A DNA stretch of 18,456 nt from positions 25,406-43,861 of the forward strand of contig DKBB01000207.1 in assembly GCA_002451015.1 (NCBI GenBank). Direction: 5' to 3'. The translations under genes and the position numbers were made by a program. Of this stretch, positions 6,049 through 13,620 are shown piece by piece. The stretch's first letter is position 1. The number at the start of each line of letters is the position of its first letter. Under the pieces are notes generated by a model, which saw only the letters and a program-made list of their open reading frames with translations, was not told the DNA's origin and did not search any database. The stretch comes from Acidobacteria bacterium UBA6911 (lineage in GTDB: Bacteria > Acidobacteriota > UBA6911).

Positions 6049-8805
6049 TTGCGGTTCATCGCGTTGCGACCCGAAGAGGCGCGATCCGCCTTGCTGATGG
6101 GAGTTTTTTTCTTCTTATCCATGTCATGCGTCGGAATTCTGAAGCCTCTATCCAACTCTTTATGCCTCGATAAGATAGGATTTCAAAGCTGGAGATATCC
6201 AACTCTTTATGCGTGTCTTGCACTGCTGGCCGGACCTATCGCTCTGTTGTTTCAATATCTTACACGTCGTTTCGCACATGCCGTATTGATGGTTGCCACG
6301 GTGGGATTTTTCCTGTTGAGCTTCACATTTTTTTTCTTCCTGTTGCCGCGATTTCATGAAACCTGGATTTATATAGCGTTTTATGCCTGGAGTGGAATTT
6401 TGGGTCTGCTGATCCCCACACTCGGCTGGGTTGTTTCCTATGATTTATACAGTGTCCGTGAAGCCAAACGGTTGTTTGTTCTACTGGCTTCCGGAGGAAT
6501 CATGGGAGGAGCTGTGGGGAGCCTTTCCGCAGCGCTTGCGGCCGACAACCAATATTGGCTTCAAGGTCAGGTGCTGGTGAGTCTTGTTGTTCTGCAGATC
6601 ATAGCGGCGTTTTTGTGCCGTGCCGTTCCCGGGAGGAAGAATAGAGACCGCCGCGCAATTTCCTCATCCGTTCAAAAGAGGGATGCCGGCAGGCCGGGTT
6701 CCATAAAGAATCTTCTGGGATTGTCCTACGTTCATTTCATGGCAGGACTTGTTTTGGTGGGAGCTTTGGCAACAACATTGATTGATCTCAATTATCAATG
6801 GTTTTGCTGGAACCGACACGAGGGGAATTCAGAGGAGCTCACGCGGATTTTTGCTCTCGTTCTGACGGCGCTATTTTTACTTTCGGCCATGGTAAATGCG
6901 TTTGGAACTCACCGTATTCTCAAGAAATTCGGTTTGCCTGTTCTGCTGCTAATTTCTCCAATCACATTGGGGTGTTCTTCTCTCTTTGTTGCATTTTCTC
7001 CAAGTTTTTGGCCGGTAGTAACCGTGAAGGGCCTGGGGGGAATACTGGGATCCTCGCTACACCGTATTGGAATAGAAATGCTTTACGCTCCTTTGGCCTT
7101 ACGTTATAGCACGCTGCCTCTGAAGAGCTTCATAGACCTGGCGGTATTTAAAATTGGAGATTTTCTGGGCGCAGCGCTATTTGTGGTTCTCTGTACATTC
7201 CTTGTGAGCCCCGCGCAAATGGCTGCTGTATTGCAGGTAATGGCGATAGCCGTTTGGGGACTTTTGACACTGCAAATCGGTAAGGAGTACATCCGCTATT
7301 TGCGCCACTCCGTCAAAGAAGGAATAAGCGTTCCTATCGAGGAGGCATCGAACCAGGGTGAAAAGGGGAGCGACTTAGTGAAAGAATTGCATGGCGCCAA
7401 TCCCGTGAAAACGCGCCTTGCACTGATGGGATTACAGCAGATCCACTACCGCGATCCCGAACTCAACAATATCCAGTATCCCTATGAGGGTGAAAGCCTG
7501 CTACAGCAGGGCGTCTACGCCGCCGTTTCAAGACAATCCCGATGGGCGAATACTGTCCATTCATTAGTCAAGCACCCCGATCCCGGAATTGGAGCCGCCG
7601 CTCTCCATATATTGGTGCGCCGCGATCCTGTGCATCAGCTCAAACTCTTACGCAAAAAGCTCTCTTCAGAATGGGTTCCCTCGCCCGTTTATATTCACTA
7701 TTTAGATCAGTACGTCGAACGCCCGGGCAAATTTTTGAAACAGACTAACGTTCTGCGATGGTGTCAGAATCTGGCTCCCGATGACTGTGCGGCCTTGGCA
7801 CGTGTGATGGGAAAATCGGGTGACCGGACTTATGTCCCCCTGTTGCGTCAGTGGGCGGAACAAGATGGCGGCCCGGTTCGTCTTGCCTCTATCGAAGCGA
7901 TCGGTCGATTTGCGGATGCTCGTTTTTTCGATTTTTTGACCGAGCTTCTTGGCTCCTACGAGAGTCGTCGAGCCGCGCGCAAGGCCTTGGCATTTTATGG
8001 AGAATCTGTGGTGGCACATCTTTCAAATGTCCTTAAGAAGCCGGAGATCAATTCAATAATCAAGCGGGAAATACCTCTGGTACTTGGCGCCATAAGCTGT
8101 TCTGCTTCAAGAACGGCCTTGTTCGGGGCCCTTTTCCAGCCGGATCCTGTCGTTTCCTACCGGGCTCTCCAGGCGCTAAACCGTATCCGGGAGACACAAG
8201 ATTTATCTTATACCCATCATGCGTTTCAGGCCGTGGTTGAGTTCTGGGGACGACAATATTACCGTCTTGTCAATATCGAATCGATCCTTGAGCTTAATAA
8301 AATGAATGCCGGACTGCTGCGACGTGCATTAGGGGAGCGCAAGAAAACAACCATCGAGAGAATTTTTCGTACACTCAATCTGTTTTTGCCAAGAGGCGAC
8401 GCACATTACTGTTACCGTATCTTAATGGAAGGCAGGTACGAACTGCGCGATCATGCAGTCGAGTTAATTGAAACGCAGTTGAATGCCAGGCTGAAAGACA
8501 TCGTGATTCCCTTTCTATCTGAATCGAACTGCGTCAAACTGGCACAAGCGGGAAAAAAAATATACAGTTTAGCGGAAAATTTTGATTCAATCATGTCCGA
8601 AGCTCTGGTGGAGGCCGATCCTTGGTTTCGCTGCTGCCTTTTGTCGGCATTACGGGAAACACGGAACGTAAGCAGAGAAATATTGGAATCGGTGCAGAGC
8701 TGCAGCAGAGACTTCAATATACTCGTCCGGGAGACCGCCCAATGGACCCTGGAAGGTCTTTCCTCTTCGACGGCAAGCTCATGGGATTCAGACTCGAATG
8801 CTTAA
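6049..8805 (+). CDS. NTT (ATP/ADP translocase-like) membrane protein fused to HEAT-type repeats
   Basis: The protein has 918 residues counted from TTG 6049; the true start may be AUC 6034 (see the ribosome site entry). Residues 13-412 form about 12 hydrophobic segments resembling the NTT nucleotide-transporter family: N-terminal LRPEE before helix 1, a helix-1 Lys-Pro (GILKPLSNSL), and the late block 'EMLYAPLALRYSTLPLKSFID...GDFLGAAL' (343-376). Residues from about 440 to 905 are a soluble helical array of HEAT-like units (for example DPGIGAAALHILVRRD and GGPVRLASIEAIGRFAD). NTT-HEAT fusions are known in free-living bacteria, where nucleotide transport is unproven and a signalling or scaffold role is equally possible. 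The gene is AT-richer than its neighbours (two 60-base samples near 41% GC; one in the ROK gene is 67%, one in GH115 55%). It overlaps the next gene by 8 bases. Confidence 0.75.
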   Translation: MRFIALRPEEARSALLMGVFFFLSMSCVGILKPLSNSLCLDKIGFQSWRYPTLYACLALLAGPIALLFQYLTRRFAHAVLMVATVGFFLLSFTFFFFLLPRFHETWIYIAFYAWSGILGLLIPTLGWVVSYDLYSVREAKRLFVLLASGGIMGGAVGSLSAALAADNQYWLQGQVLVSLVVLQIIAAFLCRAVPGRKNRDRRAISSSVQKRDAGRPGSIKNLLGLSYVHFMAGLVLVGALATTLIDLNYQWFCWNRHEGNSEELTRIFALVLTALFLLSAMVNAFGTHRILKKFGLPVLLLISPITLGCSSLFVAFSPSFWPVVTVKGLGGILGSSLHRIGIEMLYAPLALRYSTLPLKSFIDLAVFKIGDFLGAALFVVLCTFLVSPAQMAAVLQVMAIAVWGLLTLQIGKEYIRYLRHSVKEGISVPIEEASNQGEKGSDLVKELHGANPVKTRLALMGLQQIHYRDPELNNIQYPYEGESLLQQGVYAAVSRQSRWANTVHSLVKHPDPGIGAAALHILVRRDPVHQLKLLRKKLSSEWVPSPVYIHYLDQYVERPGKFLKQTNVLRWCQNLAPDDCAALARVMGKSGDRTYVPLLRQWAEQDGGPVRLASIEAIGRFADARFFDFLTELLGSYESRRAARKALAFYGESVVAHLSNVLKKPEINSIIKREIPLVLGAISCSASRTALFGALFQPDPVVSYRALQALNRIRETQDLSYTHHAFQAVVEFWGRQYYRLVNIESILELNKMNAGLLRRALGERKKTTIERIFRTLNLFLPRGDAHYCYRILMEGRYELRDHAVELIETQLNARLKDIVIPFLSESNCVKLAQAGKKIYSLAENFDSIMSEALVEADPWFRCCLLSALRETRNVSREILESVQSCSRDFNILVRETAQWTLEGLSSSTASSWDSDSNA

Positions 8806-9211
8806 AGTAATCGAAAAAGCTCTTTTACTGCAGGAAATCGAAGAACTGCGGTTCATTTCAGCGGATCATTTAATGCAGCTGGCTGAAGCTTGTCGCGAGA
8901 GGACCTACAGAAAAGACGACGTCATCACTCAAAGGGAAGATTCGCCAGCATTGATTTTCCTGTTACTCCAGGGGCGGGCGACTTTGGAAGAAGACCAACG
9001 CCTGGTTTTCCAAAAAGCAGCTTTAAATCTGTGTCACAGTTTAGCCGGTGTGGCATGGCCAAGAAGCTATCTCTGTCTGGAGGACTGCACCGTGCTGGAG
9101 GTTGCGGCGGCAGATCTGATGGATCTGCTCCTAGGGGAACCTGAATTATGCCTGGCACTATTGAAATATTTCGCCGCCAAACGCCTCGATGATTCTGGCG
9201 GGCGCGCTTAA
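8798..9211 (+). CDS. Small cyclic nucleotide-binding-fold (CNB/cupin) protein with degenerate pocket
   Basis: This 137-residue protein starts with an ATG that overlaps the NTT-HEAT stop (ATGCTTAA), with no ribosome site of its own, so it should be translationally coupled. Its pattern fits a CNB domain: 'LRFISADHLMQLAEACRERT', 'YRKDDVITQREDSPALIFLL', 'LQGRATLEED', then 'PRSYLCLEDCTVLEV' and a C-terminal helix. The phosphate-binding cassette is altered. Where the family has G-x-F-G-E-x-A-L followed by R-S-A-T, this protein reads LNLCHSLAGV then PRSY, so the key Glu is missing while an Arg remains. It may therefore bind another ligand or none. In related proteins a CNB domain is fused after NTT and HEAT parts, so the two products probably form one complex at the membrane. 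A frameshift splitting one ancestral gene is possible. Confidence 0.7.
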   Translation: MLKVIEKALLLQEIEELRFISADHLMQLAEACRERTYRKDDVITQREDSPALIFLLLQGRATLEEDQRLVFQKAALNLCHSLAGVAWPRSYLCLEDCTVLEVAAADLMDLLLGEPELCLALLKYFAAKRLDDSGGRA

Positions 9212-9568
9212 ATGCGAAAAATCTTCGAGAATCCGCTTTGGCCCGCATTTTTCACAGGGTTCCGGTCGCTTCGCTTACACGAGGCGGCGCAGGTAGGCGC
9301 GCGGTAGACATGACCAGATCCGTCGCCGCAGTAGAAACCTTGTGAGAAATGCGGATTAGAACACAAAACGACTACGCCAAACTCCTGATAAAGTCCCGCA
9401 GAGGTCTTTGATGAAATATCATATCGAGTAGGTCAGGTTCAGGCACGTGAGGGTCCGACCTGTCACCCGGTATAATGAATGCATTATCATCGGTGGCCCG
9501 GGAGGTGCGGAACTTCCGATATTATCTATATACTGGTAATGTTTGCATGCCTATGTGCATTCAATAGG
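9212..9568. other. Intergenic region between the convergent CNB and GH3 genes
   Basis: About 357 bases without a recognisable gene. It contains a long imperfect stem-loop (9243-9354, listed separately), the motif CCTGTCACC at 9459-9467 that also occurs in the inverted repeat at 16714-16722, and a small dyad CCTAT (9550-9554)/ATAGG (9564-9568) directly after the GH3 stop codon. A further heptamer AAATGCG (9210-9216) overlaps the end of the CNB gene and could pair with CGCATTT (9244-9250), competing with the long stem. No T-rich terminator tract was found. Confidence 0.6.
9243..9354 (+). repeat. Long imperfect inverted repeat / structured RNA candidate
   Basis: Bases 9243-9261 can pair with 9336-9354 over 19 consecutive positions, two of them G-U wobbles if transcribed as plus-strand RNA. 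Inside, GCGGCG (9284-9289) pairs with CGCCGC (9324-9329), giving a stacked or branched fold. The element starts 32 bases after the CNB stop codon. It may be a transcript 3' end structure, a small RNA or the remnant of a palindromic mobile element. The wobble pairs favour the plus strand but do not prove RNA selection. Confidence 0.45.
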
Positions 9569-11938
9569 CTATTCCGCTGTTACCTCCAGGATCTTTTCAA
9601 TAAGATCCACGGAGTTTCCTCCAACCATAATCTTGAATGTTCCCGGTTCCACAACCATCCGCATGTCCCGGTTCAGGAAAGAAAGAGCTTCCGGTCCGAG
9701 TCTGAATTCAACTGTTTTCGTTTCACCGGGATCGAGGGAGATGCGCAGGAATTCCTTAAGCTCCATGACCGGCCGCGTGACGCTGCTGCTTTCATCCCGG
9801 ATATAGAGCTGTACGACCTCGTCGCCGCGGAATTCGCCGGTGTTTGCAACTCGAACGGATACATTGACCGTGCCCGCTGTTCCGATGGAATCCGGAGAAA
9901 GGGCAAGATCGGAGTATTCAAACTTTGTATAGCTCAGTCCCCAACCGAAGGGATACAGGGGCTCCCTCGTTGAATCCATGTAATCCATTTGAGCCGTCGG
10001 CTTCCTGTAGTAGTAGACTGGAAGCTGGCCGGTAGAGCGAGGCACGGTAACCGTCAGCTTGCCGCCCGGATTGACGTCGCCGAAAAGCACATCTGCGACA
10101 GCCGTTCCGCCTTCCTGGCCGAGATACCATCCTTCAAGAATCGCCGGAACGTTTTCTGCGATGTAGTTGATAGTGTTCGGGCGACCGTGCAGGAGGAAAA
10201 CGACAACCGGCTTATTCAGGCCGAGCATTTTTTCGACCAGTTCGTTCTGATTGCCGGCAAGTTCGAGACTGTTGCGGTCGCCGAGATGATCTGTTCCCCA
10301 GGCTTCCCGGGCGGTCAGCTCGTTTCCGCCCAGCGCAAGAATGATTATGTCGGCTTTCCGGGCGGTGCGGACCGCGTCCCGGATCCGTTCGGCATTCAGG
10401 GCAGGGTCTCCGAGCTTGACCTCGGAAGCGAACATGCCAGGACCCGTCTCGGTGATTTTGCATCCTTCGGCGTATAGAATTTCAACCGATTCCCCGACTT
10501 TATTTTTAATTCCCTCGAGGATGCTGATGCCCCGTTCGGGCCAGCCGCTGTAACCTCCCAGGCGAACTACGTCCGCATTGGGGCCGATGACGGCGATCCG
10601 TTTGTATCGGTCCTTGTCGAGGGGAAGAAGGTTCCCTTCGTTTTTGAGCAGTATAATCGCTTTTTGCGCCGCCTGCAGAGCAAGCTGTTGATGATCGGCA
10701 CTGTTGGTGATCTTCTCTGCCGTGTCGGGTTCGACGAAGGGGTCTTCAAATAAGCCTGTTATGAATTTTAATCGAAGAACCCGGGCTACCGCGCGGTCCA
10801 CATACTTTTCGGATAATTTCCCCTGTTGGACCAAATCGTTCAGCGTCGAGTAGTCCTCGCCGTCGGGAAGTTCGATGTCGACGCCCGATTCCAGAGCCAG
10901 CCTGGCACTGTCTTCCTTTGATTGGGCGACAAAATGTTCGGTTCTGAGTCGCCGGATTCCGTTGTAATCGGATACGACCAGTCCCTGGAATCCCCATTCC
11001 TGTCTCAGGATTTCGTCCAGGTAGTAGGCGTTGGCATGGAGGGGAATGCCGTCGACCTCATTGTAGGAAGCCATAACGCTCTGGATATTCCCCTCTTTTA
11101 CCGCCGCTTCGAAAGGTTTCAGAAACTGTTCCCGGATAATCCGTTCCGAGTAGTTGCCGGGGGCGGTGTTGGTGCCCCCTTCCGGTTGGCCGTGGACGGC
11201 GTAGTGTTTGGCCGTGGCTACGACATGGGACTTGTCGATGGAAGAGCCCGTTCCCTGAAAACCGCGAATGGCGGCAACCCCGATACGGGAAACCAGGAAA
11301 GGGTCCTCCCCGTAAGTTTCCTCGGTGCGTCCCCATCTCGGATCGCGCCCCAGGTCCAGAACGGGTGTCAGGCACTGCTGAGCGCCCCGCGTGCGCACTT
11401 CAATCGCCGTTGCGGAAAAGACCGCTTCGACCAGGTCTGGATCCCATGTGGACCCGAGCGCAATCGCCTGAGGGAATGATGTGCCTTTACGGGCGGAATG
11501 CCCGTGAAGGCATTCCTCGTGAAACAGGACAGGAATCCCGAGACGGGTGTTCTCCCGGACCCATTGCTGAACAGCGTTGGTGAACTCGGCCATTTCCCGG
11601 GGTCCGCGCATCCCGCTGGGACGCGCTATTTCTCCCAGGCCGTCTTTCAACAGCTCTTCGGCCCCATCGGGCAGGGGCTCTTCTTTTTGATCCGCTAAGG
11701 ACGATTGGGCTTGCGTATCGGGCATCCTCATAGGCATCATGGCACCCCGCAACTGCGCGGTTTTTTCTTCGAGAGTCATACGGGAAATCAGGTCCGAAAT
11801 CCTTTCTTCCACGGGCAGATCGGGATTTTTGTATGCAGGGGCATCCCGTTTGCCGCATGCCGTTGCAAGCAGGCAGATAAAAGAAAAAATCGATAGAAGC
11901 TTTAATGGAACCGCATTTATTGCAGAGTGGTGTTTCAT
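9569..11938 (-). CDS. GH3 beta-xylosidase/beta-glucosidase, probable lipoprotein
   Basis: This is a 789-residue glycoside hydrolase of family 3. A hydrophobic leader ends in LLATAC with Cys28 as the likely lipid-modified residue, so it should sit on a membrane facing the periplasm or outside. The GH3 N domain contains PVLDLGRDPRWGRTEETYGE, KHYAVHGQPEGGTNTAPGN and the nucleophile motif GLVVSDYNG (Asp324). The GH3 C domain follows (IAVIGPNAD, GWYLGQEGGTAVADVLFGD), then a fibronectin-III-like domain (about residues 680-780). The start at 11938 has AAGGAGAA upstream; a reading from 11983 lacks a ribosome site and delays the leader. It removes single sugars from the non-reducing end of beta-linked oligosaccharides. 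The HGQPEGGTNTAP region and the adjacent xylB and GH115 genes favour xylo-oligosaccharides, but beta-glucosidase activity is not excluded. Confidence 0.92.
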   Translation of the reverse strand: MKHHSAINAVPLKLLSIFSFICLLATACGKRDAPAYKNPDLPVEERISDLISRMTLEEKTAQLRGAMMPMRMPDTQAQSSLADQKEEPLPDGAEELLKDGLGEIARPSGMRGPREMAEFTNAVQQWVRENTRLGIPVLFHEECLHGHSARKGTSFPQAIALGSTWDPDLVEAVFSATAIEVRTRGAQQCLTPVLDLGRDPRWGRTEETYGEDPFLVSRIGVAAIRGFQGTGSSIDKSHVVATAKHYAVHGQPEGGTNTAPGNYSERIIREQFLKPFEAAVKEGNIQSVMASYNEVDGIPLHANAYYLDEILRQEWGFQGLVVSDYNGIRRLRTEHFVAQSKEDSARLALESGVDIELPDGEDYSTLNDLVQQGKLSEKYVDRAVARVLRLKFITGLFEDPFVEPDTAEKITNSADHQQLALQAAQKAIILLKNEGNLLPLDKDRYKRIAVIGPNADVVRLGGYSGWPERGISILEGIKNKVGESVEILYAEGCKITETGPGMFASEVKLGDPALNAERIRDAVRTARKADIIILALGGNELTAREAWGTDHLGDRNSLELAGNQNELVEKMLGLNKPVVVFLLHGRPNTINYIAENVPAILEGWYLGQEGGTAVADVLFGDVNPGGKLTVTVPRSTGQLPVYYYRKPTAQMDYMDSTREPLYPFGWGLSYTKFEYSDLALSPDSIGTAGTVNVSVRVANTGEFRGDEVVQLYIRDESSSVTRPVMELKEFLRISLDPGETKTVEFRLGPEALSFLNRDMRMVVEPGTFKIMVGGNSVDLIEKILEVTAE

Positions 11939-12037
11939 GGCCTTCTCCTTGACGACAGCCGGTTTATAATCAAAGAAATGCATGCTACTATAGCAGCCCG
12001 TTAAAAAACACGGTATGGTTTTCCCTGCGACAAGTTG

Positions 12038-12088
12038 AACCTCGTCGTACTGAAGAGGTTTGTATGTGCATCCTTAACCAACTTTAAT
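12038..12088 (+). promoter_or_regulatory. Candidate xylB promoter with overlapping dyad operator
   Basis: TTGTAT (12060-12065) and TTTAAT (12083-12088) are separated by 17 bases, a plausible sigma70-type pair whose -10 box ends 17 bases before the chosen xylB start. An inverted repeat AACCTC (12038-12043)/GAGGTT (12055-12060), with an 11-base spacer, touches the -35 box and could bind a repressor or activator. No regulator gene is in the window. The rest of the 11939-12105 gap should also hold the promoter of the divergent GH3 gene. Confidence 0.3.
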
Positions 12089-12105
12089 TGACAGCGAGTA
12101 CTGTT

Positions 12106-13602
12106 ATGTATCTTCTAGGTATAGATGTCGGTACAGGCGGCACAAGGGCATTGATTATTGACGAAGAGGGACGAGTGGTTTCGTCGGCCACGGAAGAGCA
12201 CGCACCGTTTGCCTCGCCGAAGATAGGCTGGGCGGAGCAGGACCCGGAGGACTGGTGGCGCGCCTGCGGCCTGGCTGTCCGCAACGCACTGGATCGTGCA
12301 AATCTGCAAGGAGATCAGATTGCCTGTGTGGGATTTTCCGGACAGATGCACGGCGCGGTCATGCTGGATGCACAGGATGCGACTGTACGCCCGGCGCTGA
12401 TATGGTGTGACGTACGCACGGAAAAACAGTGTATGGAGTTGTCCCGGAGGATCGGGGAGGAACGTCTCATCCAATTGACATGCAATCCGGCGCTCCCTAA
12501 TTTCACCCTGACAAAGTTGCTGTGGGTACGGGAAAACGAGCCGCATAACTGGTGCTGCGTCCGTTCGGTCATGCTGCCGAAAGATTACGTCCGTTTCCGT
12601 TTGACCGGTGACCGCGCCATCGATATGGCGGATGCGTCAGGCACGCTTCTTCTGGATGTGGCTAAGCGCAGGTGGTCGAAAGAAGTATTGCAGGCTGCAG
12701 ACATAGACGAACGCCTGCTTCCGCAGTTGTTTGAATCTCCCGAGGTCTGCGGCGAGATTAATGCCGCGGGAGCAACGGCTACGGGATTGAAGCCGGGCAC
12801 TCCGGTCGTCGCGGGAGCTGGGGACCAGGCAGCCGGCGCCACCGGTATGGGGATTGTAGCGCCGGGAGCCGTGAGCGCCACAATCGGAACGTCCGGTGTT
12901 GTCTTTGCGGCAACCGACAGACCGGCACTCGATTCCAAAGGACGACTGCACACGTTTTGCCATGCGGTTCCGGGACGTTGGCATGTCATGGGCGTGACTC
13001 AGGCTGCCGGCCTTTCGCTGAGGTGGTTTCGGGACAGATTCGGCGCGGGAGCCGACGACGGACGGGACCCCTATGAAAGGCTGACCGAGGAAGCCTCCGC
13101 AGCACCGGCCGGATCGGACGGGCTGCTGTGGGCGCCCTACCTGATGGGCGAACGAACGCCGCACCTCGATCCCAATACCCGGGGCGCCCTGATAGGTCTG
13201 ACGGCGTCACACGGGCGCAGTCATATAATCCGATCCATTCTGGAGGGCGTAGCTTACAGTTTGAAAGACACGTTTACGCTTTTTGAGAATATGCAAGTCC
13301 CCGTCAACAGAATTCGTCTGGGAGGCGGCGGCGCAAGATCGTCCCTTTGGCGCCAGATACAGGCAGATGTGTACGGTCACGACGTGGAGACCGTCGAAGC
13401 GGAGGAAGGTGCGGCTTATGGGGCGGCCATACTTGCCGGCGTCGGTGCAAAAGTTTGGGATTCCGTCGATGAAGCCTGCAGCCGGGTCGTCAGGATCGAG
13501 GGAAAAACAGAACACCAACCAGCAGCGGTGGAAACTATGAGAAAAGGTTATGTAGCCTATCGCAAAATGTACGGTGCCATCCGTTCCGTAACCGAATCTT
13601 AA
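12106..13602 (+). CDS. xylB: Xylulokinase, EC 2.7.1.17
   Basis: This 498-residue FGGY-family kinase phosphorylates D-xylulose to xylulose 5-phosphate for the pentose phosphate pathway. Visible motifs are the N-terminal ATPase loop LLGIDVGTGGTRAL, the xylulokinase-type substrate motif SGQMHG (78-83), the catalytic Asp240 in GAGDQAAGA, the phosphate motif ATIGTSG, and the C-terminal LGGGGARSSLWRQI with the ATP-binding Gly-rich turn. The length is typical. The start is taken at ATG 12106 because the family begins a few residues before the GID loop; the TTG at 12088 overlaps the candidate -10 box. No good ribosome site precedes either start, unlike most genes here. GH115 follows 18 bases downstream. 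Xylose isomerase is not in the window. Confidence 0.93.
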   Translation: MYLLGIDVGTGGTRALIIDEEGRVVSSATEEHAPFASPKIGWAEQDPEDWWRACGLAVRNALDRANLQGDQIACVGFSGQMHGAVMLDAQDATVRPALIWCDVRTEKQCMELSRRIGEERLIQLTCNPALPNFTLTKLLWVRENEPHNWCCVRSVMLPKDYVRFRLTGDRAIDMADASGTLLLDVAKRRWSKEVLQAADIDERLLPQLFESPEVCGEINAAGATATGLKPGTPVVAGAGDQAAGATGMGIVAPGAVSATIGTSGVVFAATDRPALDSKGRLHTFCHAVPGRWHVMGVTQAAGLSLRWFRDRFGAGADDGRDPYERLTEEASAAPAGSDGLLWAPYLMGERTPHLDPNTRGALIGLTASHGRSHIIRSILEGVAYSLKDTFTLFENMQVPVNRIRLGGGGARSSLWRQIQADVYGHDVETVEAEEGAAYGAAILAGVGAKVWDSVDEACSRVVRIEGKTEHQPAAVETMRKGYVAYRKMYGAIRSVTES

Positions 13603-13607
13603 AAGCC

Positions 13608-13614
13608 GGGAGGT
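13608..13614 (+). promoter_or_regulatory. Ribosome binding site that favours the TTG start of the GH115 gene
   Basis: GGGAGGT lies between xylB and the GH115 gene. A GTG at 13615 is in frame but directly abuts this site, leaving no room for initiation, while TTG at 13621 is at normal spacing. The later start loses only two residues and leaves a good signal peptide. Confidence 0.6.
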
Positions 13615-13620
13615 GTGAAA

